DNA of 64,000 nucleotides, taken from assembly GCA_950106755.1 (NCBI GenBank), contig OX467088.1, positions 29,412,401 through 29,476,400 on the forward strand, written 5' to 3'. The DNA is from Climacium dendroides. Lineage: Eukaryota; Streptophyta; Bryopsida; Hypnales; Climaciaceae. This document shows, in pieces, positions 1 to 13,862 of the stretch. The position numbers and the translations under genes were made by a program. A model generated the notes under the pieces. The model was not told where the DNA came from. It did not search any database and was given only the letters and a program-made list of their open reading frames with translations. Within the stretch, counting starts at the first letter, position 1, and every line of letters begins with the position of its first letter.

Positions 1-964
1 TAACTTATATCCGTTTCACATGCAAGCACGTCCCAAAACATAACACACAACTTGCAAATCTTCGAAATAATTACGATTCATGGAAAAATCAAGTTGAGGA
101 GGACACTATTGCTTCCCCACAATTTCTCATTTAATAGAAATGGGTTTTTAAAAAAAACAAATTTAAAAATCATGCTCTATTTAATAGAAACCAAACCAAT
201 AACTTATATCCGTTTGACATGCAAGCACGTCCCAAAACATAACACACAACTTGCAAATCTTCGAAATAATTACGATTCATGGAAAAATCAATTTGAAGAG
301 GACCCTATTGCTTCCCCACACTTTCTAAATCAATGGAAATCGGTTTCCAAAAAAACAAATTTAAAAATCATGCTCTATTTAATAGAAACCAAACCAATAA
401 CTTATATCCGTTTGACATGCAAGCACGTCCCAAAACATAACACACAACTTGCAAATCTCCGAAATAATTACGATTCATGGAAAAATCAAGTTGAGGAGGA
501 CACTATTGCTTCCCCACACTTTCTCATTTAATAGAAATGGGTTTTTAAAAAAAACAAATTTAAAAATCATGCTCTATTTAATAGAAACCAAACCAATAAC
601 TTATATCCGTTTGACATGCAAGCACGTCCCAAAACATAACACACAACTTGCAAATCTTCGAAATAATTACGATTCATGGAAAAATCAAGTTGAGGAGGAC
701 ACTATTGATTCCCCACACTTTCTCATTTAATAGAAATGGGTTTTTAAAAAAAACAAATTTAAAAATCATGCTCTATTTAATAGAAACGAAACCAATAACT
801 TATATCCGTTTGACATGCAAGCACGTCCCAAAACATAACACACAACTTGCAAATCTTCGAAATAATTACGATTCATGGAAAAATCAATTTGAAGAGGACC
901 CTATTGCTTCCCCACACTTTCTAATTCAATGGAAACTGGTTTGAAAAAAAATAAAATAAAAAAT
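1..964 (+). repeat. Left-edge stretch of mixed A, C and B monomers, no clear higher-order unit
   Basis: The first monomer is cut by the window edge. It is a type A variant with ccacaatttctcat instead of ccacactttctcat, the same variant seen near 1113 and 2501. A type C, two more type A and a type B monomer follow. The type B copy ends in an unusual run, ctggtttgaaaaaaaataaaat. The ccacaattt variant suggests this edge is related to the 1387-bp unit that follows. Confidence 0.8.
171..368 (+). repeat. Representative type C monomer (198 bp)
   Basis: The first half matches the other types. The tail reads ctaaatcaatggaaatcgg, then tttccaaaaaaacaaattt. The length is 198 bp, a multiple of three, so a reading frame that enters a type C monomer leaves in the same phase. 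This produces the longest chance open frames. Type C is common up to about 28.2 kb and near 42.0 and 42.6 kb. I did not find a complete type C tail elsewhere. Confidence 0.93.
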
Positions 965-3738
965 CATGCTCTATTTAATAGAAACCAAACCAATAACTTA
1001 TATCCGTTTCACATGCAAGCACGTCCCAAAACATAACACACAACTTGCAAATCTTCGAAATAATTACGATTCATGGAAAAATCAAGTTGAGGAGGACACT
1101 ATTGCTTCCCCACAATTTCTCATTTAATAGAAATGGGTTTTGAAAAAAAACAAATTTAAAAATCATGCTCTATTTAATAGAAACCAAACCAATAACTTAT
1201 ATCCGTTTGACATGCAAGCACGTCCCAAAACATAACACACAACTTGCAAATCTTCGAAATAATTACGATTCATGGAAAAATCAATTTGAAGAGGACGCTA
1301 TTGCTTCCCGACACTTTCTAAATCAATGGAAATCGGTTTCCAAAAAAACAAATTTAAAAATCATGCTCTATTTAATAGAAACCAAACCAATAACTTATAT
1401 CCGTTTGACATGCAAGCACGTCCCAAAACATAACACACAACTTGCAAATCTTCGAAATAATTACGATTCATGGAAAAATCAAGTTGAGGAGGACACTATT
1501 GCTTCCCCACACTTTCTCATTTAATAGAAATGGGTTTTTAAAAAAAACAAATCTAAATATCATGCTCTATTTAATAGAAACCAAACCAATAACTTATATC
1601 CGTTTGACATGCAAGCACGTCCCAAAACATAACACACAACTTGCAAATCTTCGAAATAATTACGATTCATGGAAAAATCAATTTGAAGAGGACCCTATTG
1701 CTTCCCCACACTTTCTAATTCAATGGAAACTGGTTTAAAAAAAAATAAAATAAAAAATCATGCTCTATTTAATAGAAACCAAACCAATAACTTATATCCG
1801 TTTGACATGCAAGCACGACCCAAAACATAACACACAACTTGCAAATCTTCGAAATAATTACGATTCACGAAAAATCAATTTGAAGAGGACACTATTGCTT
1901 CCCCACACTTTCTCATTTAATAGAAATGGGTTTTTAAAAAAAACAAATTTAAAAATCATGCTCTATTTAATAGAAACCAAACCAATAACTTATATCCGTT
2001 TGACATGCAAGCACGTCCCAAAACATAACACACAACTTGCAAATCTTCGAAATAATTACGATTCATGGAAAAATCAATTTGAAGAGGACCCTATTGCTTC
2101 CCCACACTTTCTAATTCAATGGAAACTGGTTCAAAAAAAAAAAATTAAAAATCATGCTCTATTTAATAGAAACCAAACCAATAAGTTATATCCGTTTGAC
2201 ATGCAAGCACGTCCCAAAACATAACACACAACTTGCAAATCTTTGAAATAATTATGATTCATGGAAAAATCAAGTTGAGGAGGACACTATTGCTTCCCCA
2301 CACTTTCTCATTTAATAGAAATGGGTTTTTAAAAAAAACAAATTTAAAAATCATGCTCTATTTAATAGAAACCAAACCAATAACTTATATCCGTTTCACA
2401 TGCAAGCACGTCCCAAAACATAACACACAACTTGCAAATCTTCGAAATAATTACGATTCATGGAAAAATCAAGTTGAGGAGGACACTATTGCTTCCCCAC
2501 AATTTCTCATTTAATAGAAATGGGTTTTGAAAAAAAACAAATTTAAAAATCATGCTCTATTTAATAGAAACCAAACCAATAACTTATATCCGTTTGACAT
2601 GCAAGCACGTCCCAAAACATAACACACAACTTGCAAATCTTCGAAATAATTACGATTCATGGAAAAATCAATTTGAAGAGGACGCTATTGCTTCCCGACA
2701 CTTTCTAAATCAATGGAAATCGGTTTCCAAAAAAACAAATTTAAAAATCATGCTCTATTTAATAGAAACCAAACCAATAACTTATATCCGTTTGACATGC
2801 AAGCACGTCCCAAAACATAACACACAACTTGCAAATCTTCGAAATAATTACGATTCATGGAAAAATCAAGTTGAGGAGGACACTATTGCTTCCCCACACT
2901 TTCTCATTTAATAGAAATGGGTTTTTAAAAAAAACAAATCTAAATATCATGCTCTATTTAATAGAAACCAAACCAATAACTTATATCCGTTTGACATGCA
3001 AGCACGTCCCAAAACATAACACACAACTTGCAAATCTTCGAAATAATTACGATTCATGGAAAAATCAATTTGAAGAGGACCCTATTGCTTCCCCACACTT
3101 TCTAATTCAATGGAAACTGGTTTAAAAAAAAATAAAATAAAAAATCATGCTCTATTTAATAGAAACCAAACCAATAACTTATATCCGTTTGACATGCAAG
3201 CACGACCCAAAACATAACACACAACTTGCAAATCTTCGAAATAATTACGATTCACGAAAAATCAATTTGAAGAGGACACTATTGCTTCCCCACACTTTCT
3301 CATTTAATAGAAATGGGTTTTTAAAAAAAACAAATTTAAAAATCATGCTCTATTTAATAGAAACCAAACCAATAACTTATATCCGTTTGACATGCAAGCA
3401 CGTCCCAAAACATAACACACAACTTGCAAATCTTCGAAATAATTACGATTCATGGAAAAATCAATTTGAAGAGGACCCTATTGCTTCCCCACACTTTCTA
3501 ATTCAATGGAAACTGGTTCAAAAAAAAAAAATTAAAAATCATGCTCTATTTAATAGAAACCAAACCAATAACTTATATCCGTTTGACATGCAAGCACGTC
3601 CCAAAACATAACACACAACTTGCAAATCTTTGAAATAATTATGATTCATGGAAAAATCAAGTTGAGGAGGACACTATTGCTTCCCCACACTTTCTCATTT
3701 AATAGAAATGGGTTTTTAAAAAAAACAAATTTAAAAAT
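965..3738 (+). repeat. 7-monomer higher-order repeat, 1387 bp, two tandem copies
   Basis: Copy 1 spans about 965-2351 and copy 2 about 2352-3738. Copy 2 appears to run on to about 3861, where it diverges at gttgaagaggaccc. The monomer intervals agree between copies (199, 198, 199, 198, 198, 196, 199). Shared private marks include ccacaattt, gaggacgct with gcttcccgac, caaatctaaatatcatg, the 1-bp-shorter attcacgaaaaatc, tcaaaaaaaaaa and the pair ctttgaaataattatg. I noticed one difference: ataagttat near 2193 is ataacttat near 3580. Such near-identity indicates a recent duplication. Confidence 0.93.
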
Positions 3739-5930
3739 CATGCTCTATTTAATAGAAACCAAACCAATAACTTATATCCGTTTCACATGCAAGCACGTCC
3801 CAAAACATAACACACAACTTGCAAATCTTCGAAATAATTACGATTCATGGAAAAATCAAGTTGAAGAGGACCCTATTGCTTCCCCACACTTTCTAAATCA
3901 ATGGAAATCGGTTTCCAAAAAAACAAATTTAAAAATCATGCTCTATTTAATAGAAACCAAACCAATAACTTATATCCGTTTGACATGCAAGCACGACCCA
4001 AAACATAACACACAACTTGCAAATCTTCGAAATAATTACGATTCATGGAAAAATCAATTTGAAGAGGACCCTATTGCTTCCCCACACTTTCTAAATCAAT
4101 GGAAATCGGTTTCCAAAAAAACAAATTTAAAAATCATGCTCTATTTAATAGAAACCAAACCAATAACTTATATCCGTTTGACATGCAAGCACGACCCAAA
4201 ACATAACACACAACTTGCAAATCTTCGAAATAATTACGATTCATGGAAAAATCAAGTTGAGGAGGACACTATTGCTTCCCCACACTTTCTCATTTAATAG
4301 AAATGGGTTTTTAAAAAAAACAAATGTAAAAATCATGCTCTATTTAATAGAAACGAAACCAATAACTTATATCCGTTTGACATGCAAGCACGTCCCAAAA
4401 CATAACACACAACTTGCAAATCTTCGAAATAATTACGATTCATGGAAAAATCAATTTGAAGAGGACCCTATTGCTTCCCCACACTTTCTAATTCAATGGA
4501 AACTGGTTTAAAAAAAAAAAAAATTAAAAATCATGCTCTATTTAATAGAAACCAAACCAATAATTTATATCCGTTTGACGTGCAAGCTCGTCCCAAAACA
4601 TAACACACAACTTGCAAATCTTCGAAATAATTACGATTCATGGAAAAATCAATTTGAAGAGGACCCTATTGCTTCCCCACACTTTCTAATTCAATGGAAA
4701 CTGGTTTAAAAACAAAAAAAATTAAAAATCATGCTCTATTTAATAGAAACCAAACCAATAACTTATATCCGTTTCACATGCAAGCACGTCCCAAAACATA
4801 ACACACAACTTGCAAATCTTCGAAATAATTACGATTCATGGAAAAATCAAGTTGAGGAGGACACTATTGATTCCCCACACTTTCTCATTTAATAGAAATG
4901 GGTTTTTAAAAAAAACAAATTTAAAAATCATGCTCTATTTAATAGAAACCAAACCAATAACTTATATCCGTTTCACATGCAAGCACGTCCCAAAACATAA
5001 CACACAACTTGCAAATCTTTGAAATAATTACGATTCATGGAAAAATCAATTTGAAGAGGACCCTATTGCTTCCCCACACTTTCTAAATCAATGGAAATCG
5101 CTTTCCAAAAAAACAAATTTAAAAATCATGCTCTATTTAATAGAAACCAAACCAATAACTTATATCCGTTTGACATGCAAGCACGACCCAAAACATAACA
5201 CACAACTTGCAAATCTTCGAAATAATTACGATTCATGGAAAAATCAAGTTGAGGAGGACACTATTGCTTCCCCACACTTTCTCATTTAATAGAAATGGGT
5301 TTTTAAAAAAAACAAATGTAAAAATCATGCTCTATTTAATAGAAACAAAACCAATAACTTATATCCGTTTGACATGCAAGCACGTCCCAAAACATAACAC
5401 ACAACTTGCAAATCTTCGAAATAATTACGATTCATGGAAAAATCAATTTGAAGAGGACCCTATTGCTTCCCCACACTTTCTAATTCAATGGAAACTGGTT
5501 TAAAAAAATAAAAAATAAAAAATCATGCTCTATTTAATAGAAACCAAACCAATAACTTATATCCGTTTGACATGCAAGCACGTCCCAAAACATAACACAC
5601 AACTTGCAAATCTTTGAAATAATTACGATTCATGGAAAAATCAATTTGAAGAGGACCCTATTGCTTCCCCACACTTTCTAAATCAATGGAAATCGGTTTC
5701 CAAAAAAACAAATTTAAAAATCATGCTCTATTTAATAGAAACCAAACCAATAACTTATATCCGTTTGACATGCAAGCATGACCCAAAACATAACACACAA
5801 CTTGCAAATCTTCGAAATAATTACGATTCAGGAAAAATCAATTTGAAGAGGACACTATTGCTTCCCCACACTTTCTCATTTAATAGAAATGGGTTTTTAA
5901 AAAAAACAAATTTAAAAATCATGCTCTATT
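3739..5930 (+). repeat. Irregular monomers with a short copy displaced by 992 bp (5 monomers)
   Basis: A stretch of about 480 bp at 4027-4510 reappears at about 5019-5502. Both copies carry the rare caaatgtaaaaatc. They differ at ggtttcc versus gctttcc and at gaaacgaaacc versus gaaacaaaacc. One monomer near 4561-4590 has several private changes (aatttatatc, gacgtgcaagctcg). The type B tail near 5503 ends in taaaaaaataaaaaataaaa. No unit repeats through the whole stretch. Confidence 0.75.
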
Positions 5931-6509
5931 TAATAGAAACCAAACCAATAACTTATATCCGTTTCACATGCAAGCACGTCCCAAAACATAACACACAACT
6001 TGCAAATCTTCGAAATAATTACGATTCATGGAAAAATCAAGTTGAGAAGGACACTATTGGTTCCCCACACTTTCTCATTTAATAGAAATGGGTTTTTAAA
6101 ATAAAAAAATTTAAAAATCATGCTCTATTTAATAGAAACCAAACCAATAACTTATATCCGTTTGACATGCAAGCACGTCCCAAAACATAACACACAACTT
6201 GCAAATCTTTGAAATAATTACGATTCATGGAAAAATCAATTTGAAGAGGACCCTATTGATTCCCAACACACTTTCTAATTCAATGGAAACTGGTTTAAAA
6301 AAAAAAAATTAAAAATCATGCTCTATTTAATAGAAACCAAACCAATAACTTATATCCGTTTGACATGCAAGCACGTCCCAAAACATAACACACAACTTGC
6401 AAATCTTCGAAATAATTACGATTCATGGAAAAATCAAGTTGAGAAGGACACTATTGCTTCCCCACACTTTCTCATTTAATAGAAATGGGTTTTGAAAAAA
6501 AACAAATTT

Positions 6510-9500
6510 AAAAATCATGCTCTATTTAATAGAAACCAAACCAATAACTTATATCCGTTTGACATGCAAGCACGTCCCAAAACATAACACACAACTTGCA
6601 AATCTTCGAAATAATTACGATTCATGGAAAAATCAAGTTGAGGAGGACACAATTGCTTCCCCACACTTTCTCATTTAATAGAAATGGGTTTTTAAAAAAA
6701 ACAAATTTAAAAATCATGCTCTATTTAATAGAAACCAAACCAATAACTTATATCCGTTTGACATGCAAGCACGTCCCAAAACATAACACACAACTTGCAA
6801 ATCTTCGAAATAATTACGATTCATGGAAAAATCAAGTTGAGAAGGACACTATTGGTTCCCCACACTTTCTCATTTAATAGAAATGGGTTTTTAAAAAAAA
6901 AAAATTTAAAAATCATGCTCTATTTAATAGAAACCAAACCAATAACTTATATCCGTTTGACATGCAAGCACGTCCCAAAACATAACACACAACTTGCAAA
7001 TCTTTGAAATAATTACGATTCATGGAAAAATCAATTTGAAGAGGACCCTATTGATTCCCAACACACTTTCTAATTCAATGGAAACTGGTTTAAAAAAAAA
7101 AAATTAAAAATCATGCTCTATTTAATAGAAACCAAACCAATAACTTATATCCGTTTGACATGCAAGCACGTCCCAAAACATAACACACAACTTGCAAATC
7201 TTCGAAATAATTACGATTCATGGAAAAATCAAGTTGAGAAGGACACTATTGCTTCCCCACACTTTCTCATTTAATAGAAATGGGTTTTGAAAAAAAACAA
7301 ATTTAAAAATCATGCTCTATTTAATAGAAACCAAACCAATAACTTATATCCGTTTGACATGCAAGCACGTCCCAAAACATAACACACAACTTGCAAATCT
7401 TCGAAATAATTACGATTCATGGAAAAATCAAGTTGAGGAGGACACAATTGCTTCCCCACACTTTCTCATTTAATAGAAATGGGTTTTTAAAAAAAACAAA
7501 TTTAAAAATCATGCTCTATTTAATAGAAACCAAACCAATAACTTATATCCGTTTGACATGCAAGCACGTCCCAAAACATAACACACAACTTGCAAATCTT
7601 CGAAATAATTACGATTCATGGAAAAATCAATTTGAAGAGGACACTATTGCTTCCCCACACTTTCTAAATCAATGGAAATCGGTTTCCAAAAAAACAAATT
7701 TAAAAATCATGCTCTATTTAATAGAAACCAAACCAATAACTTATATCCGTTTGACATGCAAGCATGACCCAAAACATAACACACAACTTGCAAATCTTCG
7801 AAATAATTACGATTCAGGAAAAATCAATTTGAAGAGGACACTATTGCTTCCCCACACTTTCTCATTTAATAGAAATGGGTTTTTAAAAAAAACAAATTTA
7901 AAAATCATGCTCTATTTAATAGAAACCAAACCAATAACTTATATCCGTTTCACATGCAAGCACGTCCCAAAACATAACACACAACTTGCAAATCTTCGAA
8001 ATAATTACGATTCATGGAAAAATCAAGTTGAGAAGGACACTATTGGTTCCCCACACTTTCTCATTTAATAGAAATGGGTTTATAAAAAAAAAAAATTTAA
8101 AAATCATGCTCTATTTAATAGAAACCAAACCAATAACTTATATCCGTTTGACATGCAAGCACGTCCCAAAACATAACACACAACTTGCAAATCTTTGAAA
8201 TAATTACGATTCATGGAAAAATCAATTTGAAGAGGACCCTATTGATTCCCAACACACTTTCTAATTCAATGGAAACTGGTTTAAAAAAAAAAAATTAAAA
8301 ATCATGCTCTATTTAATAGAAACCAAACCAATAACTTATATCCGTTTGACATGCAAGCACGTCCCAAAACATAACACACAACTTGCAAATCTTCGAAATA
8401 ATTACGATTCATGGAAAAATCAAGTTGAGAAGGACACTATTGGTTCCCCACACTTTCTCATTTAATAGAAATGGGTTTTTAAAAAAAAAAAATTTAAAAA
8501 TCATGCTCTATTTAATAGAAACCAAACCAATAACTTATATCCGTTTGACATGCAAGCACGTCCCAAAACATAACACACAACTTGCAAATCTTCGAAATAA
8601 TTACGATTCATGGAAAAATCAATTTGAAGAGGACACTATTGCTTCCCCACACTTTCTAAATCAATGGAAATCGGTTTCCAAAAAAACAAATTTAAAAATC
8701 ATGCTCTATTTAATAGAAACCAAACCAATAACTTATATCCGTTTGACATGCAAGCATGACCCAAAACATAACACACAACTTGCAAATCTTCGAAATAATT
8801 ACGATTCAGGAAAAATCAATTTGAAGAGGACACTATTGCTTCCCCACACTTTCTCATTTAATAGAAATGGGTTTTTAAAAAAAACAAATTTAAAAATCAT
8901 GCTCTATTTAATAGAAACCAAACCAATAACTTATATCCGTTTCACATGCAAGCACGTCCCAAAACATAACACACAACTTGCAAATCTTCGAAATAATTAC
9001 GATTCATGGAAAAATCAAGTTGAGAAGGACACTATTGGTTCCCCACACTTTCTCATTTAATAGAAATGGGTTTATAAAAAAAAAAAATTTAAAAATCATG
9101 CTCTATTTAATAGAAACCAAACCAATAACTTATATCCGTTTGACATGCAAGCACGTCCCAAAACATAACACACAACTTGCAAATCTTTGAAATAATTACG
9201 ATTCATGGAAAAATCAATTTGAAGAGGACCCTATTGATTCCCAACACACTTTCTAATTCAATGGAAACTGGTTTAAAAAAAAAAAATTAAAAATCATGCT
9301 CTATTTAATAGAAACCAAACCAATAACTTATATCCGTTTGACATGCAAGCACGTCCCAAAACATAACACACAACTTGCAAATCTTCGAAATAATTACGAT
9401 TCATGGAAAAATCAAGTTGAGAAGGACACTATTGCTTCCCCACACTTTCTCATTTAATAGAAATGGGTTTTTAAAAAAAACAAATTTAAAAATCATGCTC

Positions 9501-11219
9501 TATTTAATAGAAACCAAACCAATAACTTATATCCGTTTGACATGCAAGCACGTCCCAAAACATAACACACAACTTGCAAATCTTCGAAATAATTACGATT
9601 CATGGAAAAATCAAGTTGAGAAGGACACTATTGGTTCCCCACACTTTCTCATTTAATAGAAATGGGTTTTTAAAAAAAAAAAATTTAAAAATCATGCTCT
9701 ATTTAATAGAAACCAAACCAATAACTTATATCCGTTTGACATGCAAGCACGTCCCAAAACATAACACACAACTTGCAAATCTTTGAAATAATTACGATTC
9801 ATGGAAAAATCAATTTGAAGAGGACCCTATTGATTCCCAACACACTTTCTAATTCAATGGAAACTGGTTTAAAAAAAAAAAATTAAAAATCATGCTCTAT
9901 TTAATAGAAACCAAACCAATAACTTATATCCATTTGACATGCAAGCACGTCCCAAAACATAACACACAACTTGCAAATCTTCGAAATAATTACGATTCAT
10001 GGAAAAATCAAGTTGAGAAGGACACTATTGCTTCCCCACACTTTCTCATTTAATAGAAATGGGTTTTGAAAAAAAACAAATTTAAAAATCATGCTCTATT
10101 TAATAGAAACCAAACCAATAACTTATATCCGTTTGACATGCAAGCACGTCCCAAAACATAACACACAACTTGCAAATCTTCGAAATAATTACGATTCATG
10201 GAAAAATCAAGTTGAGGAGGACACAATTGCTTCCCCACACTTTCTCATTTAATAGAAATGGGTTTTTAAAAAAAACAAATTTAAAAATCATGCTCTATTT
10301 AATAGAAACCAAACCAATAACTTATATCCGTTTGACATGCAAGCACGTCCCAAAACATAACACACAACTTGCAAATCTTCGAAATAATTACGATTCATGG
10401 AAAAATCAATTTGAAGAGGACACTATTGCTTCCCCACACTTTCTAAATCAATGGAAATCGGTTTCCAAAAAAACAAATTTAAAAATCATGCTCTATTTAA
10501 TAGAAACCAAACCAATAACTTATATCCGTTTGACATGCAAGCATGACCCAAAACATAACACACAACTTGCAAATCTTCGAAATAATTACGATTCAGGAAA
10601 AATCAATTTGAAGAGGACACTATTGCTTCCCCACACTTTCTCATTTAATAGAAATGGGTTTTTAAAAAAAACAAATTTAAAAATCATGCTCTATTTAATA
10701 GAAACCAAACCAATAACTTATATCCGTTTCACATGCAAGCACGTCCCAAAACATAACACACAACTTGCAAATCTTCGAAATAATTACGATTCATGGAAAA
10801 ATCAAGTTGAGAAGGACACTATTGGTTCCCCACACTTTCTCATTTAATAGAAATGGGTTTATAAAAAAAAAAAATTTAAAAATCATGCTCTATTTAATAG
10901 AAACCAAACCAATAACTTATATCCGTTTGACATGCAAGCACGTCCCAAAACATAACACACAACTTGCAAATCTTTGAAATAATTACGATTCATGGAAAAA
11001 TCAATTTGAAGAGGACCCTATTGATTCCCAACACACTTTCTAATTCAATGGAAACTGGTTTAAAAAAAAAAAATTAAAAATCATGCTCTATTTAATAGAA
11101 ACCAAACCAATAACTTATATCCGTTTGACATGCAAGCACGTCCCAAAACATAACACACAACTTGCAAATCTTCGAAATAATTACGATTCATGGAAAAATC
11201 AAGTTGAGAAGGACACTAT
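6510..11219 (+). repeat. Segment of ~1.9 kb copied at an offset of 2779 bp (14 monomers)
   Basis: About 6510-8440 corresponds to about 9289-11219. The gattcccaacacac mark at 7053 and 8244 matches 9832 and 11023, both 2779 bp away. Between the copies I see acaattgcttcc near 6650 against actattgcttcc near 9429, and a CpG transition tccgttt to tccattt near 9931. The 992-bp unit lies across the same region, so this is a nested history and not a simple tandem pair. Confidence 0.82.
7500..9433 (+). repeat. 5-monomer higher-order repeat, 992 bp, two copies
   Basis: About 7500-8441 matches about 8492-9433. Both copies hold, in order, a type C monomer, a monomer with gcatgaccc and attcaggaaaaatc, a gtttcaca monomer with gttgagaaggac and ggttcc, a monomer with gtttataaaa, and one with ctttgaaa plus gattcccaacacac. 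The gattcccaacacac mark recurs at 8244 and 9236, exactly 992 bp apart. Edges are set by where the tails stop agreeing and are approximate. Confidence 0.85.
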
Positions 11220-11478
11220 TGCTTCCCCACACTTTCTCATTTAATAGAAATGGGTTTTGAAAAAAAACAAATTTAAAAATCATGCTCTATTTAATAGAAA
11301 CCAAACCAATAACTTATATCCGTTTGACATGCAAGCACGTCCCAAAACATAACACACAACTTGCAAATCTTCGAAATAATTACGATTCATGGAAAAATCA
11401 ATTTGAAGAGGACACTATTGCTTCCCCACACTTTCTAAATCAATGGAAATCGGTTTTCAAAAAAACAAATTTAAAAAT

Positions 11479-13862
11479 CATGCTCTATTTAATAGAAACC
11501 AAACCAATAACTTATATCCGTTTGACATGCAAGCACGACCCAAAACATAACACACAACTTGCAAATCTTCGAAATAATTACGATTCAGGAAAAATCAATT
11601 TGAAGAGGACACTATTGCTTCCCCACACTTTCTCATTTAATAGAAATGGGTTTTTAAAAAAAACAAATTTAAAAATCATGCTCTATTTAATAGAAACCAA
11701 ACCAATAACTTATATCCGTTTCACATGCAAGCACGTCCCAAAACATAACACACAACTTGCAAATCTTCGAAATAATTACGATTCATGGAAAAATCAAGTT
11801 GAGGAGGACACTATTGCTTCCCCACACTTTCTCATTTAATAGAAATGGGTTTTTAAAAAAAACAAATTTAAAAATCATGCTCTATTTAATAGAAACCAAA
11901 CCAATAACTTATATCCGTTTGACATGCAAGCACGTCCCAAAACATAACACACAACTTGCAAATCTTCGAAATAATTACGATTCATGGAAAAATCAAGTTG
12001 AGAAGGACACTATTGCTTCCCCACACTTTTTCATTTAATAGAAATGGGTTTTTAAAAAAAACAAATTTAAAAATCATGCTCTATTTAATAGAAACGAAAC
12101 CAATAACTTATATCCGTTTGACATGCAAGCACGACCCAAAACATAACACACAACTTGCAAATCTTCGAAATAATTACGATTCATGGAAAAATCAATTTGA
12201 AGAGGACCCTATTGCTTCCCCACACTTTCTAAATCAATGGAAATCGGTTTCCAAAAAAACAAATTTAAAAATCATGCTCTATTTAATAGAAACCAAACCA
12301 ATAACTTATATCCGTTTGACATGCAAGCACGTCCCAAAACATAACACACAACTTGCAAATCTTCGAAATAATTACTATTCATGGAAAAATCAATTTGAAG
12401 AGGACCCTATTGCTTCCCCACACTTTCTAATTCAATGGAAACTGGTTTTAAAAAATAAAAAATAAAAAATCATGCTCTATTTAATAGAAACCAAACCAAT
12501 AACTTATATCCGTTTCACATGCAAGCACGTCCCAAAACATAACACACAACTTGCAAATCTTCGAAATAATTACGATTCATGGAAAAATCAAGTTGAGGAG
12601 GACACTATTGCTTCCCCACACTTTCTCATTTAATAGAAATGGGTTTTGAAAAAAAAACAAATTTAAAAATCATGCTCTATTTAATAGAAACCAAACCAAT
12701 AACTTATATCCGTTTGACATGCAAGCACGACCCAAAACATAACACACAACTTGCAAATCTTCGAAATAATTACGATTCAGGAAAAATCAATTTGAAGAGG
12801 ACACTATTGCTTCCCCACACTTTCTCATTTAATAGAAATGGGTTTTTAAAAAAAACAAATTTAAAAATCATGCTCTATTTAATAGAAACCAAACCAATAA
12901 CTTATATCCGTTTCACATGCAAGCACGTCCCAAAACATAACACACAACTTGCAAATCTTCGAAATAATTACGATTCATGGAAAAATCAAGTTGAGGAGGA
13001 CACTATTGCTTCCCCACACTTTCTCATTTAATAGAAATGGGTTTTTAAAAAAAACAAATTTAAAAATCATGCTCTATTTAATAGAAACCAAACCAATAAC
13101 TTATATCCGTTTGACATGCAAGCACGTCCCAAAACATAACACACAACTTGCAAATCTTCGAAATAATTACGATTCATGGAAAAATCAAGTTGAGAAGGAC
13201 ACTATTGCTTCCCCACACTTTTTCATTTAATAGAAATGGGTTTTTAAAAAAAACAAATTTAAAAATCATGCTCTATTTAATAGAAACGAAACCAATAACT
13301 TATATCCGTTTGACATGCAAGCACGACCCAAAACATAACACACAACTTGCAAATCTTCGAAATAATTACGATTCATGGAAAAATCAATTTGAAGAGGACC
13401 CTATTGCTTCCCCACACTTTCTAAATCAATGGAAATCGGTTTCCAAAAAAACAAATTTAAAAATCATGCTCTATTTAATAGAAACCAAACCAATAACTTA
13501 TATCCGTTTCACATGCAAGCACGTCCCAAAACATAACACACAACTTGCAAATCTTCGAAATAATTACTATTCATGGAAAAATCAATTTGAAGAGGACCCT
13601 ATTGCTTCCCCACACTTTCTAATTCAATGGAAACTGGTTTTAAAAAATAAAAAATAAAAAATCATGCTCTATTTAATAGAAACCAAACCAATAACTTATA
13701 TCCGTTTCACATGCAAGCACGTCCCAAAACATAACACACAACTTGCAAATCTTCGAAATAATTACGATTCATGGAAAAATCAAGTTGAGGAGGACACTAT
13801 TGCTTCCCCACACTTTCTCATTTAATAGAAATGGGTTTTGAAAAAAAAACAAATTTAAAAAT
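11479..13862 (+). repeat. 6-monomer higher-order repeat, 1192 bp, two tandem copies
   Basis: Copy 1 spans 11479-12670 and copy 2 spans 12671-13862. The starts are monomer starts exactly 1192 bp apart. Both share attcaggaaaaatc, the type A variant cactttttcattt, gaaacgaaacc, the rare aataattactattcatgg and a tail ending ggttttaaaaaataaaaaat. One monomer differs by gtttgaca versus gtttcaca. The match ends near 13921, where cacgaccc meets cacgtccc. Copy 1 is also carried in the 6355-bp duplication, near 17834-19025. Confidence 0.9.
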
